Assembly: GCA_037501455.1 (NCBI GenBank)
Contig: CM074862.1
Span: 79,200,501 to 79,264,500, forward strand
DNA: 64,000 nucleotides
Direction of reading: 5' to 3'
DNA from: Lantana camara
Taxonomy: Eukaryota; Streptophyta; Magnoliopsida; Lamiales; Verbenaceae
The position numbers and the translations under genes are program-made. Under the pieces are notes generated by a model, which saw only the letters and a list, made by a program, of their open reading frames with translations, was not told where the DNA came from and ran no database searches. Below are positions 1 through 11,107 of this stretch, piece by piece. Every line of letters starts with the position of its first letter. Within the stretch, counting starts at the first letter, position 1.

Positions 1-966
1 GGAAGGAATCCTGAGGGTTTGAGTACTCGCAAGGCGCTCCCCTCGTTTGTCTGGATGGTTTGGGCGTATACACCCTTCCATCACCCGGAGTTGAGGATGA
101 TATGATATGATTTGATATGTATGTAAGTTTTATGTTTTGATTCTGATATGATATGTTATGAGGAGATTGGGGAAGTCGGAGCTCGTACCCGCCGAGTTCT
201 ATATGATATGATATGTATGTTCTGTTAAGGTTTATGAAACAGGGATAGATTCTAATTTAAATAAAAGGGAGTTTTATAAGATAAGTTAAGTTTTGAATAT
301 GGTAAGAGCTAATAGGTTTTGCTAAGTTTGTTCGGTAAGTTAAATTGGTTTGTTTGATTTGCTAAGTAAGCCCTTTGTATATATGTATATCACGGGAAAT
401 GATTTAGTGTGCAAAAACTATCCCCGCGTTCATGAACATTATGAGTTTGATATGTGCTTTGCTCTTATATATATAGTGTGAGTGCGTTAACCCCTCACTC
501 AGTCGAGTTAAGACTGACCCCTCCCCTTTTACCTTTAGTTTGCAGGTTTTGCTTGGAGTTCGTGCTAGGCGGGGTGTGTCTGTCTTTTGGAGTCTGTTCC
601 GTGTCTTTGTCTAGTAGGTGGTCTTGCATTTGCATTTCTTTAATTTGGCTTATGTATAAGATATGTTTGAATATGATATGTAGAATTTAATTATGTATTG
701 ATATGTATATATTCGGGATTAGGTATTTATACTAGTTGAACCCGTCAACTGTTTATGTATGTTTTGATTGTGGCATGGTTTATTTCGCTTCCGCATTTTT
801 GTTGTCTGTTTAGTTCTGTTGTTTAGGGTCTAAGTTCCGCCTAGCTTAGGTGTGAGTCTGTCAGTCTCCCGTTCGCCACTGTTTGGTTCACGTACGGACT
901 TCCCATTTCGTATGTGGATCGGGCTTTGGTGCGGGGGATGTGGTGACCCACCGTGCGGGTGCTACA
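1..966 (+). repeat. 5' LTR of element A (3' portion only)
   Basis: This is the right-hand third of the LTR whose full copy is at 3825-6609. It ends GGGTGCTACA directly before the primer binding site. A predicted 3' splice site (TTTGCAG|GT) ends at 545, followed by the GCTAGGCGGGG stretch found after the same site in the other Tekay-type LTRs here. Short ORFs inside it are repeated identically in the 3' LTR and look like chance reading frames. Confidence 0.95.
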
Positions 967-974
967 TCCTTAAG

Positions 975-987
975 TGGTATCAGAGCC
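975..987 (+). promoter_or_regulatory. Primer binding site of element A (initiator tRNA-Met)
   Basis: TGGTATCAGAGCC lies eight bases after the LTR end. It is complementary to the 3' end of plant initiator methionine tRNA, the usual primer for Tekay-type gypsy and many copia elements. It fixes the LTR/internal border at 966/967. Confidence 0.92.
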
Positions 988-1315
988 CCAGGTTGAAAAA
1001 CCGGGGTTCAGTGTCAGGTCGTGTCTGTCTAAGTCGAACGGCATAGGACAACTTGATTATGTGTGCATTTGCATCTTGATTTGATAAGCTATGTATGTGG
1101 AAATTTCAATACTTTGTTGAATTTTTATTACGTGAGACATTGCATTTCTTTGATGCTCTACTTGATTTACTACGTGACATGAGCACTTACTAATTGACAC
1201 GCATATATATTGTAGTTGCTGAGTTTTTCAGGGTACCACCGAGTCAACAACCCTACGGTTAACCTTCTCTACCAACTCTGTGATCTCAAGGACAATCTTT
1301 TACCGAGTACTAGTA

Positions 1316-2194
1316 ATGGATCCGATGGCAATGATGTACCAAGAATTCCTAGCATTCAAGCCTCCCCAATTTCGAGAAGGGAATGATGTAAAGGCTGAAG
1401 ATTGGCTTTCAGAGATAGAGGGAATTTTTGAAATATGGCCACGAAACTCTCGAGATATGGCTCTCCTTGCTACATTTCTTTTGCAAGGACAAGCAAGACA
1501 GTGGTGGAAAAGGGTTGCTCAACAACTAGAGACTACGAACGAAGAGCTGACTTGGGAAGTATTTATTCGAGAATTCAGAAAGAGGTTTGCACCGGCTATT
1601 CTACATGAGCGAAGACTTGAAGAATTCCTCAATTTGAAACAAGGAGATAGACCCGTTGTGGAATACATAGAAGAATTTGAAAGGTTGGGCTTATATGTGC
1701 CTCACATTATGGGTAACGATCAGATGATGGCCAAATATTTCATGGAAGGTCTTCGGGATGAATTCAAGGAAGCCCTAGCTGCAAAGGATACGACTACGTG
1801 GGATAAAGCCACGAAGAAAGTTTTAAGGGTTGAGACTTGGCTCCTAACAAAGGACAAGGAAGAAGAGGTATCGGGGTCTAAGGTCGAGTCGGGTTTATGC
1901 TCAAGCTTACAAGTAGAAGAAGAATCTCCTCAACATGGAACTCGGGTTAAGAGAATTCGAGGAAAGAAACACAAGACCTGGAATACTGCAAGGTTGGGGA
2001 AAAGGCCCCAATTATGTGCTTATTATGGAGGTACCACTCATACCTACGAAGCTTGTTTTGACAGATTGAAGAGGTGCTACATTTGCGGGTCAACAGAGCA
2101 CAAGATTTCCGAGTGTGATCAACCGAGAGCTAACAAGCAAAAGGCACGGGATCAACGGCTTCAAATTGGAAACCAACAGGAATCCGGAAGTTGA
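1316..2194 (+). CDS. gag: Gag polyprotein of element A
   Basis: Capsid-nucleocapsid protein that would form the virus-like particle and package element RNA in the cytoplasm. I start it at the ATG giving MDPMAMMYQ; the frame is open upstream only to a GTG. The 292-residue product has a retrotransposon gag domain at about residues 45-160 (QARQWW at 59-64, then TWEVFIREFRKRF) and a basic linker at about 210-230. A standard CCHC zinc knuckle lies at 254-267 (CYICGSTEHKISEC). Just before it, 234-247 fits the same CX2CX4HX4C spacing, but the second Cys is Tyr (CAYYGGTTHTYEAC), so this first knuckle is degenerate. The frame is complete and closes with TGA with no pol behind it. An intact gag in a young element suggests this protein is still used; the pol functions must come from elsewhere. 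Confidence 0.9.
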   Translation: MDPMAMMYQEFLAFKPPQFREGNDVKAEDWLSEIEGIFEIWPRNSRDMALLATFLLQGQARQWWKRVAQQLETTNEELTWEVFIREFRKRFAPAILHERRLEEFLNLKQGDRPVVEYIEEFERLGLYVPHIMGNDQMMAKYFMEGLRDEFKEALAAKDTTTWDKATKKVLRVETWLLTKDKEEEVSGSKVESGLCSSLQVEEESPQHGTRVKRIRGKKHKTWNTARLGKRPQLCAYYGGTTHTYEACFDRLKRCYICGSTEHKISECDQPRANKQKARDQRLQIGNQQESGS

Positions 2195-3810
2195 GGTAAT
2201 TGCATTCATGGCACGAGCATTCATCCTCCATTTTTAAATATTGTAATTATTTGTTCTTGTGCCGTAATTGTTAGTTGTCATTAATTTTTATTCATTATTA
2301 ATTGTTGTTAAGCGTTGATGCCATTATGTGTCTAAGTGACGATTAAGTGATGCATCTCATTCGCACTTTGACTCAACATGCATATTTAGTGTTTTATTTT
2401 AGGATATTTCTTCATTCAAGTACCAAGTGGTGTTCAAGAGGAATTGGAAGAGATGGTTGGGATAGGGAATGAAATGGAGAATTTCTTTTGGAGTTCGGGT
2501 TGAGTTTATGGAGACATGGAAAATATGATAAAGAAGAACGAATTGAGAGGTCCCAGTACCAAGTTGAAGAATTTAGGAATTGGGGTATATTTTGAAGAGA
2601 AATTAAAGATTCGAGGTAGCTTATTTCACCAAGCACAAGGCAGGATTTGTTTTGGAGTTCGGAGTTCGGATTTAAGAACAATGAAGAAAGTTAACTCTTG
2701 GATATGATTAGGAGAAAGACATGAAGGGGTCTCTACCGGTGGAATTTAAACAAGAATAACAAGAGTAGAACAAGAGATCAACTTGGGGTTTGGGAACAAA
2801 TACAATCAATTACAACATTGGGGAAATGGTAACCGCTTCTCATTTAACCCTAAGGGAATCGATGCTACACTTAAAAGATTTTATGGGAAGGAACTAAGAT
2901 TTCAAGACAAGGCAATTATTGGAAAATTCCACAATACACCAATGGGAGAAGATTTCGGGCCGTGGGATTTGGGAAAGACTTTGAGAAGGAACTACGGTTT
3001 CAAGACACAACCTTTTTCTTAAAGTACTTCTACAAGAATTTCGGGAGAAACGAAAACAAGACCAAGAGATCACTCAAGAGTGGAGAATTGGAATGGAAGA
3101 GTTATTCGAGCTAAACAACAACTGTGGGATAAAGATCAGGGTGATATTCGAAGCTCGAGACACGTTGGGAATTTCAGAGCATAACCTGGAACTAAGAAAT
3201 TCTGGCGTCGATCAATTCATCATAAAGATAAGATTCCAATGCTTCGGTGAACGGTACATTAAACATACATACCACGTGCATCATCCATCTTTTGTTTTGC
3301 TTTGCTTTGGGTGTGTGTGTTGTAGTTGTGAGTTGTTGGTTACCCTCTGGGGTGACTTGAGTGTGCGAGTGTTGTTGTTTTACGGTAAGTTGAGGGTCGT
3401 GCTTTGCAACGGTCTACTCCACAAGTTCCCGGAGTTCAAGGTTTGAGGTGATCAACGTTCGAATGTCAACTTCGAACCACAGGTTGAAGGCCCTGTTTGG
3501 GTTGGAGAGCGAGTGGTGTGAGTTCTTTAACGACTCCACTCGTGGTCCCGAACTGTGGGTTGGTTTGGATTGATTCAAGCGGTGGGAGTTGAATCACTTG
3601 TGAGCCTTCTATCGTGCGAAAAGTCTGAACGACTCCTAGTCAGGATCAAGTTCGTGTGAAGCTTGAAGTGATGATCGAACCCCTTCGTACTTGCAAGACC
3701 TTTCTCGGGCTAACCCATGTCGGAGTGTCGCGAGCCCCGAACTTGGGTGAATGCGGGAGAGTTGCTCGTCGTTTTGTTACGAGCGGTAGAACCTGGGGGC
3801 CAGGTTCTCT
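2195..3810 (+). other. Non-coding internal region of element A where pol would lie
   Basis: About 1.6 kb between gag and the polypurine tract. I see no protease, RT or integrase motif in any frame, only short unrelated frames. Part of it is internally repetitive: a phrase like GGAAGGAACTA-GRTTTCAAGACA occurs near 2886 and again near 2985. The last 350 bp resemble the pre-PPT region of element B in composition and in the motif ACCTGGGG-CCAGGT. It looks like replacement or scrambled sequence rather than a decayed pol. Confidence 0.7.
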
Positions 3811-3824
3811 TAAGGGGGGGAGAT
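3811..3824 (+). promoter_or_regulatory. Polypurine tract of element A
   Basis: TAAGGGGGGGAGAT immediately precedes the 3' LTR start TGTGACGCCCC. It would prime plus-strand DNA synthesis. Element B has a matching tract on the other strand (CTTAAGGGGGAGAGG). Confidence 0.85.
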
Positions 3825-3857
3825 TGTGACGCCCCGTCTCTTCGGCATTCCAGGTAC

Positions 3858-3864
3858 GACGTCA
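3858..3864 (+). promoter_or_regulatory. bZIP-type box GACGTCA near LTR start (element A)
   Basis: ACGACGTCACGAGAG sits 30-45 bp from the LTR start. Solo LTR S1 has TGACGTCA at the same place (8200-8207), and element B has it at 11069-11076 on the minus strand. TGACGTCA is the palindromic CRE/TGA-factor core. Its role here is inferred from recurrence and position only. Confidence 0.5.
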
Positions 3865-4370
3865 CGAGAGAGTTTATTTCAGTATTTTGTGAATTATGTG
3901 ATTTAGCATGCTTACGTGTCAACGTGATATTAATTTTATTTATGTGTGCTTTAGAATTTAATTAATTGTACTTGGACTCAATTGTCCAATATTTGCAATT
4001 TAGGGACCTAATTATAATTAGGACGTTTGAGCCTTCGTGGCTATTTGAGCTCGGGAATTCGAATCTGAATTCCGACCCTATCGTTGAGTTCGTTTCAATG
4101 ATTCGGATTCAATGAATTACCCTTTTAATTTCTAAAGCCATTTGATAGCCCTACCGTTTTAAATCCGATCCGCGTGGACCGGGTACCATTTGACCCTACC
4201 CGTTTTAACCGACCCATTTGCCCGGCCCTAAAAAGGGCCAAGCCTTTCCTTCTCTCCCACTTTGATCGTTGCAGCAGCAAGGAAAGGAAAAGAGAAGCTT
4301 TTTCCCCATTTTGGCCAAGAAGCCTTGAGCTCGGGTTTGGGAGATCCAACCGTCCGATCAACGACCTAAG

Positions 4371-6188
4371 GTAAGATTTGTGACCCTTTCGTTACATGCG
4401 TTACTTTAATATCTCTTTCGTGCCCCGGATTTGTGTTATATGGCTAATTGGGGAAGATGATGAATAGTAACCGGGGTGTGAGTTTTGTATGATTTGGGCC
4501 GTTTTACGGGTTCTAATGTGGAAATATGTGACCTACGTATTGAACATGCTTTATTGTGTTATTTTCGTGTGTTTTGGTTGTGGTTTGGCTGCTGTTGCTT
4601 TGTTGTTTGCTTCCCCGTCGCCATTGTTGGAGCTTCTGCTGTTTTTCAGCTGTTCCAGGTGGGAACGGCCGTTCCTGTTTTGGCCTTGGGGCCGGAACGG
4701 CCATTCCCATCCGCGTATGGGAACGGCCGTTCCCATTTTGTTCTTTGGACCGGAACGGCCGTTCCGGGCAGCGCTGGTGGGAACGGCCGTTCCCGTTTTG
4801 CCTTGTTTCTGGGAACGGCCCTTCCCGTGGTCCAGTAGGTTGGTTTTGGGTTTTATGCTTTTAATTGATTTCTTTTGCCGCTTATTGATTTATATCTTAA
4901 TTGCAGTGTATGTTTCGTTATGAATTCGTATTATGTGCTATGTTTGGTGCATGAATTGTAATTTAATATTAAAGAATGAGTATTTTATGAGTGTATACGT
5001 GATCCATGACTTCATGCCAATCATAAGCATACGCCGTGCGTTTATTTGGTTCATTCACGTGTCTAAGTCCTGTTTTGTATTCAGTTTGTTCAGGTACACC
5101 CGGGGTGGTGTTTTGTTGGCCGTGTTGATTCCGGGGTGGATCGTTTGTTGTGTCTTTGGGCCTCTTCGGTGTCAGGTGAGGTTAGGATATAGTTACACCT
5201 TATTGCAATGTGCTCGGTTTTGATTGCATGTGATTAAATAAGCCTTATATGTATATAAATAAGTGTGAAATATGTATTTGTTGAATATGCCTTGAATTTG
5301 CAAGTATGTTGAGCAATGTACGAGCCTATGTATGCTTGGTTTGGAATGATTTGTTATGATTTGCCACGTGAAGCTATGCTTCTGACCGTATACTTCTCAT
5401 GAGCCATGTTTGGCAAGGACCGAGTTTGATTGAAACGGAAAGTGGTATGTATACGTATATATGTATAAGTTATGTCTGTCTGTTTCTGTTGTAGCGGGTT
5501 ATGATATGATATGTGTTTGTTGGGCCCCGGAGCTATGGGTAAGGAACCCTCGGGACGGCATAGGGTCGTCGAGGTTAAGCCTGTGCATAGTCTCCATCTG
5601 TCTGCAGAGGATCACCCCTGAACTCACCAGGAGGTTTGGTGAGGGAAGGAATCCTGAGGGTTTGAGTACTCGCAAGGCGCTCCCCTCGTTTGTCTGGATG
5701 GTTTGGGCGTATACACCCTTCCATCACCCGGAGTTGAGGATGATATGATATGATTTGATATGTATGTAAGTTTTATGTTTTGATTCTGATATGATATGTT
5801 ATGAGGAGATTGGGGAAGTCGGAGCTCGTACCCGCCGAGTTCTATATGATATGATATGTATGTTCTGTTAAGGTTTATGAAACAGGGATAGATTCTAATT
5901 TAAATAAAAGGGAGTTTTATAAGATAAGTTAAGTTTTGAATATGGTAAGAGCTAATAGGTTTTGCTAAGTTTGTTCGGTAAGTTAAATTGGTTTGTTTGA
6001 TTTGCTAAGTAAGCCCTTTGTATATATGTATATCACGGGAAATGATTTAGTGTGCAAAAACTATCCCCGCGTTCATGAACATTATGAGTTTGATATGTGC
6101 TTTGCTCTTATATATATAGTGTGAGTGCGTTAACCCCTCACTCAGTCGAGTTAAGACTGACCCCTCCCCTTTTACCTTTAGTTTGCAG
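4371..6188 (+). other. Predicted LTR intron of element A (1818 nt)
   Basis: CTAAG|GTAAGA is a near-consensus plant 5' splice site, and TTTGCAG|GT after a pyrimidine-rich stretch is a good 3' site. Equivalent donor and acceptor pairs occur in all seven Tekay-type LTRs in this window, with the acceptor always followed closely by a GCTAGGCGGG-like stretch. No transcript evidence is available. Confidence 0.55.
4661..4826 (+). repeat. Six-dyad array in element A LTR (GGGAACGGCCGTTCCC type)
   Basis: Six copies of a 16-bp self-complementary site, with centres at 4668.5, 4700.5, 4726.5, 4758.5, 4786.5 and 4818.5. Spacings are 32, 26, 32, 28 and 32. Two sites are perfect palindromes; the first differs in its last base, and others vary by a base or change outer bases in a paired way (CCGGAA with TTCCGG). 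The spacers inside pairs share TTTTG-CCTTG. Confidence 0.9.
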
Positions 6189-7529
6189 GTTTTGCTTGGA
6201 GTTCGTGCTAGGCGGGGTGTGTCTGTCTTTTGGAGTCTGTTCCGTGTCTTTGTCTAGTAGGTGGTCTTGCATTTGCATTTCTTTAATTTGGCTTATGTAT
6301 AAGATATGTTTGAATATGATATGTAGAATTTAATTATGTATTGATATGTATATATTCGGGATTAGGTATTTATACTAGTTGAACCCGTCAACTGTTTATG
6401 TATGTTTTGATTGTGGCATGGTTTATTTCGCTTCCGCATTTTTGTTGTCTGTTTAGTTCTGTTGTTTAGGGTCTAAGTTCCGTCTAGCTTAGGTGTGAGT
6501 CTGTCAGTCTCCCGTTCGCCACTGTTTGGTTCACGTACGGACTTCCCATTTCGTATGTGGATCGGGCTTTGGTGCGGGGGATGTGGTGACCCACCGTGCG
6601 GGTGCTACAAAACCTCCTGGCGGATATTTGGGTTGCTCTAACACGACGAAACTTATGCAAGATTTCATCGTCGGCCCGATACCTCCCCAGTTCGCTCAAT
6701 ACGTAAGCCCCTAGGCCCCACGATCAAGTACAGGAATCCACACCGGCTAGCCCAACGCTAGGAGAGCCGGGGGCAATCAGGATCTCGTAAAACAGGCTCA
6801 GGGTTAACACTGCACGATTTCTAAAGTATTTTCGGTACATAGCTGGTATAAAAGATATGGTTTGTTAATATGAAAACTGTTTTGCTTATTTAGAGCATGC
6901 AAGGTTATAGGTCGTTTATAAAAGAAAACCCTCACCTTCATGTGCAAGAAAGACTAAGGGAGAAACCACGAGTTACGAATATCTCCACTGAGGAGATCAC
7001 TATACAAGAAAGAAGACACGGTGTACTTGTGAGGCACTACTCAAGAATGAAACCAAGTAGGACGCACAACAATGTTCATGAAGAGGTGTATTATGTCATG
7101 GAATAATTCAATATGCAATAAACTATAAAAATGTCATGAATTGGTGTTATCGTGTTCATGTGCACAATTAATATCCCTATAAGTAGACAATGATACATAT
7201 TCAATTCATATAAAGCACTGAGTCAAACAATCAAATTAAAAAAATTAAGGGCCAAGGAGTGTCAAATAATATCATAATCATCAATTATTCAAGCATACAA
7301 TTCATATAAATCACATACGGGAGACAAGGAAGTGAAAGGAATGTCTCGAGTTTAGCAAAAGCTGACAGTTTTTGGAAACGCGTAAGCTATAGAAAAATGG
7401 GAATATCTCAAGTTCTAGAAGTTAGAATTAGGTTTTGTTTGTTGAGTATGAAACTAGACAAATAGACCTTTCCAATGATATATGGCTGGAATTGTGGTTC
7501 AAAGCGATGTGAAAATGACGTTTGAGAGG

Positions 7530-7650
7530 TAAACGCCCGTTTAAAACTTGGCCTGGAAACCTAAACGGGCATTTGGAAGCTCTCGGGTAAAAAAAGGGGG
7601 ATCTCACACGGGCGTTTGAAAAATGAAATGAGAAGCTAAACGGGCGTTTG
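7530..7650 (-). repeat. Four-dyad array in left LTR of element B (AAACGGGCGTTT type)
   Basis: Centres at 7536.5, 7568.5, 7611.5 and 7643.5, spacings 32, 43 and 32, the same as in the right LTR. The core CGGGCG or CGCCCG is flanked by AAA/TTT arms, some extended by CC/GG. Confidence 0.85.
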
Positions 7651-8723
7651 GGATGCCACTAGAAGAAAAATAAATAGGGGAAAAACAGGGGGTTCACGGG
7701 AATAGCTTGAAAACCACTCTCCACTCAATCCAACAACACCACGAGCTCCTAAACCAACGTAAAGCATGCAAGAACAGTTAATATAACTTCAAAGCAAGTT
7801 TAAACATACATTAGCATGCATTAAATCCACAAAATTCCACCCAACAAGCCCTTAGAATGAAAATGATCAACCATGCTCTAACCCTCATGAATCTCAAGTT
7901 ATATATGTATCATCAAGCTCATAATCAACACATAAACTTCATCTTAAGTCATGGAAATCATTCAAGCCAAAAACCCTAACACAAACTCAAGAATTCTTCA
8001 AATACACATATATACAACCTTACCTTGGATGGAAGAAAAGAAAGAGATGAAGAAGAAGAGGTCTTGGCTTGAATTCTTGAAGAAAAAGAACTTGAATCCT
8101 TATCTTGAGCTTTCTTGTTTGGATCGAAATAGAAGGAGAAAGGGATGGGAGGTTTGTGTCTTGTTTCTTGTGACACCCTGGTTTTCGGCAAGTTAGGTAT
8201 GACGTCACGAGAGAGTTTAATTCTCTATTTTTGTGATTTATGTGACGTCGCATGCTCTACGTGTCAACGTGTAATTTTATTTTAATTATGTGCAACTTAG
8301 AATTTATTTAAACTGTACTTGGACTCAATTGTCCAATATTTGCAAGTTAAGGACCTAATTATAATTAGGGTGTTTTGGGCCATTCGTGGCTACCTTGAGC
8401 TCGAGAATTCGGATACGAATTCCAACCTTACCATTGGATTCATTTCGGCGATTTAGATACGATGGGATTAACCATTTATTTTCTACAGCCACTTGATCGC
8501 CATACCGTTTTAAATCCGATCCGAGTCGACCGGATATCGTTTGACTCCGCCCGTTACAACCAACCCATTAACCGGCCCTAAAAAGTTCTATTCTCTTCCC
8601 TTTTCTCCCCATGTCACACGAGCCACCAAGGAAGAGAGAGAGAATGAGAAATTCCACCTCTTTTGGCCATCAAGCCCTTAAGCTCGGGTTTGCAAGATCC
8701 AACCGTCCGATCAACGAACCAAG

Positions 8724-10523
8724 GTAAGATTTATACTCTACTCGTTACGTGCTTTGATTTAATACCTCTCTCGTGCATTGAATACGTGTTATGTGGCTAC
8801 TTGGGAAAGATAATGAATAGAGCCAGGTTGGGAGATTTATGTGTTCGAGCTCGTTTCGCGAGCTCTTATGTACAAATATGTGATCTACATGTTATATATG
8901 CTACGTGGTTTGAATTTTATATGATCCGGAGAGTGTGGGTTCGTGTAGGTGTGTTGGTTGTTGCTTTTCCGCCATAGCTGCTGCTTCTTCTCTTTTTCGA
9001 GCAGGACAGGCCGAAAGGGCCGTTTCGAATTTAGCTTGTTTCTCCGAACGGCCGTTTACGTGTTCCGCACGCGCCAGCAGCGAGGGCCGAAACGATCGTG
9101 TGCAGTTTTGGCCTGTAGCCGAAACGACCGTTCTGGATGGCTAGTCTGGGGACAGAAGGTCCCCAAACGACCGTTTCCCTTTTTGGCCTTGGATCCAAAT
9201 AGCCGTTTGGAGGGTGGCTGACCTCGGGCCGATTTTCGGATCGCCCTTTTCACTCGAGAACATTCCGTTCTCGTCCGTGCTTGCTTGTATGTGTTATGCA
9301 TGATCTTTTTATGCCTTTAATTAATGTTTTATACTATTCCATGATTTATATTTCGCTATAATGCATAATTCGTTATGAATTCGTATAATTGCTTACACGT
9401 GGGATATTAATTGTGCACATGAACACTATGACGACATAACATATCATTTTATGTTCTCGCACACATGTTATATCATTCCATATCATGCCATAAACACCTC
9501 ATATCACTGCCTTACGTCCTATTTGGTCTCATATTGGGTCATTTCTCACGAGTACACAATGTTCCTTGTTCTTGTACAACTCATCTCCAAGACGGAGACT
9601 TCCGGATAGAATAGGCACCCGTATTGCTCGTGTATCTTGTCTCATGGTATTCCAGGTAAGGGTGTTTTCGTTCTAGTTACGTATCAAACCCTACAACCTT
9701 TATTTGATAAGTTTTGGCCAAAAAGCTAACGTATATATATATATATATTTATATATTGATTTCAAAGTAAAGTCATCGAGTAAATTCTTATTGAGTAAAC
9801 CTTTTCTCAAGGATTTGAAATGTATTGTTATTAATATTCTCACGACTTGAACGTTTTGGCGTGATCACGCATGATCATGTTCATGTACTATTGGGCCCGA
9901 GGAAATATGTGAGTGGAAACCGGTACGGTATGGGCCGTCGGTCAATCCATTCATATAAAGTACCCTTTGAGAATCTCTCAAGCGACCGAGAAGTACGGAA
10001 GGTGAGTTATTCTTGAGCCGATGGTGTTATCCCATCGAAGGAGTGGGTAGGAGTCATGATCCCCCGTCTCGATACGGACTACGGACTGGTTCGGGTCTAC
10101 AGGTCCGACCAGGGAAGGGAGAAGGTTGGAACTATTATTACGATTATGATTACGATTACGATTATGATTATGGTTATTTCATGAATGTGTAATTCGCTTG
10201 TATTAATATGTATTGCATGATCACATATTCAAAAGTATTAATCACGTTATCGGTACATGGTCGGAGTTTGGTTGGAGAATCATACATGCACACTCGCCGA
10301 GTTACAATGATTACTCATGATTACGAACGTAATGAATTCAATATGAATTAGTCGTAAAGTCCGAGCAATGCTTAACTAATCCCTTGCCCTTCGCGGGAAC
10401 TAACTTCAAATAAAATTTTGTTCGGGATTTATGACTTGCATGTACATGTTTTATATATGTATAGCTCCTGCTCACTCAGTCTTCTAGAGATTGATCCCTC
10501 TTTCCACTTTTCAATTCTTGCAG
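8724..10523 (+). other. Predicted LTR intron of S1 (1800 nt)
   Basis: CCAAG|GTAAGA at the left and TTCTTGCAG|GTGG at the right, followed by GCTAGGTGGG. Donor context (GATCAACGA-C-AAGGTAAGATTT) is shared with element A at 4359-4378. Confidence 0.5.
9011..9210 (+). repeat. Six-dyad array in S1 (CCGAAACGRCCGTTTCGG type)
   Basis: Centres at 9019.5, 9051.5, 9095.5, 9127.5, 9170.5 and 9202.5; spacings 32, 44, 32, 43 and 32. Individual copies are degenerate in the arms, but the three within-pair distances are identical. TTTTGGCCTKG occurs in two of the within-pair spacers. Confidence 0.85.
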
Positions 10524-11107
10524 GTGGTGCTAGGTGGGAGTCGAGTCATAGCTTTCTTGTTCGAGTCACTTATACACTCGAGTCATATTTCACCATGTTA
10601 TGATTTATTTGTATTACTTTACGTAATTAGGCCTGTGTCCCAATTATGATTAATGGATATTGATTCGGGACATGTTGCTACATTTCTTGTATGTAAGAAA
10701 TGAAGGAGGAAGAGACATATGTGTATATACATATATATCGTGAAAACAAGAAAGAAAAGGAGGGAAATTGCCATCAAGTCTTTTAGAATTTAAGTGATTC
10801 GATTAGGCCTACAAGTTTGGTAATTGAGCAATTGGATCCAATTTCAAAGTTCAATTGTATCCAAGGATTTCATATAAGTTCAAATAGGTACACAATCAAA
10901 ATAAAATATTCAATTAACAAATAAACATATTAAAATCGAGTTTAAGGAACATAATTAATTAAGTCGTATGTCACATAATAGCAATTAATTCGCGAAATTA
11001 TTAAATTAAACATTCAATTAGCAATTAAAACACAATTACATCATATAGCACTCGACCTAAACTCACTTGTGACGTCATACCTGACTTATCGGGAAACGGG
11101 TGTCACA

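Larger units (their letters stand above)
1..6609 (+). mobile_element. Element A: gag-only Ty3/gypsy (Tekay/Del-like) LTR retrotransposon, 5' end outside window
   Basis: Order seen: partial 5' LTR, initiator-Met primer binding site, one gag gene, about 1.6 kb without recognisable coding, polypurine tract, complete 3' LTR of 2785 bp. No protease, RT, RNase H or integrase is present, so the element is non-autonomous. The two LTR copies can be compared over 966 bp (1-966 with 5644-6609); reading both I found one difference, C at 840 and T at 6483. The element sits in the left LTR of element B: the sequence after 6609 (AAACCTCCTGGCGG) continues B and matches the uninterrupted B LTR near 45418. AAACC at 6610-6614 should be the target duplication, but its partner lies outside the window. 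The Tekay assignment rests on the gag style, long LTRs, TGTGACGCCCC start and Met primer site. Confidence 0.9.
3825..6609 (+). repeat. 3' LTR of element A, complete (2785 bp)
   Basis: Runs from TGTGACGCCCCG to GGTGCTACA; 5644-6609 repeats 1-966. In order it has a GACGTCA box 33 bp from the start, a purine-rich leader, a predicted splice donor at 4371, a cluster of six dyads at 4661-4826, a conserved ATTTGGTTCATTC stretch near 5047, and a predicted splice acceptor ending at 6188 followed by GTGCTAGGCGGGG. Confidence 0.95.
8169..10682 (+). mobile_element. Solo LTR S1 (2514 bp), Tekay-like, in left LTR of B
   Basis: Starts TGTGACACCC, ends GTTGCTACA, and is flanked by a perfect 5-bp direct repeat TTTCT (8164-8168 and 10683-10687). 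The paralogous B LTR near 47133 shows the empty site. The first 200 bp resemble the LTR of element A, including GACGTCACGAGAGAGTTT and the TTGGACTCAATTGTCCAAT stretch, so it is a related but distinct family. No internal region remains, as expected after LTR-LTR recombination. It also contains a (TA)n tract near 9735 and a GATTAY-rich tract near 10140. Confidence 0.93.
6610..11107 (-). repeat. 3' LTR of element B, part in window, interrupted by solo LTR S1
   Basis: Sequence 6610-8168 followed by 10683-11107 matches 45418-47558 of the right LTR in order. Element A replaces everything left of 6610. The predicted donor AAG|GTAAGG (minus strand) is present near 8025. The uninterrupted right LTR reads straight through the S1 site. 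Short ORFs here (for example around 6900-7100) have no recognisable product. Confidence 0.88.

Noticed and set aside
454..690. 78-residue ORF repeated identically at 6097-6333
   Set aside because: Its identity only reflects the two LTR copies of element A; it crosses the predicted splice acceptor and has no domain.
4485..4923. Overlapping ORFs with repeated GNGRSHF, GTAVPI and ERPFP peptides
   Set aside because: They are translations of the dyad array in several frames and on both strands; no start context, codon bias or domain. Similar frames occur in S1 and S4 for the same reason.
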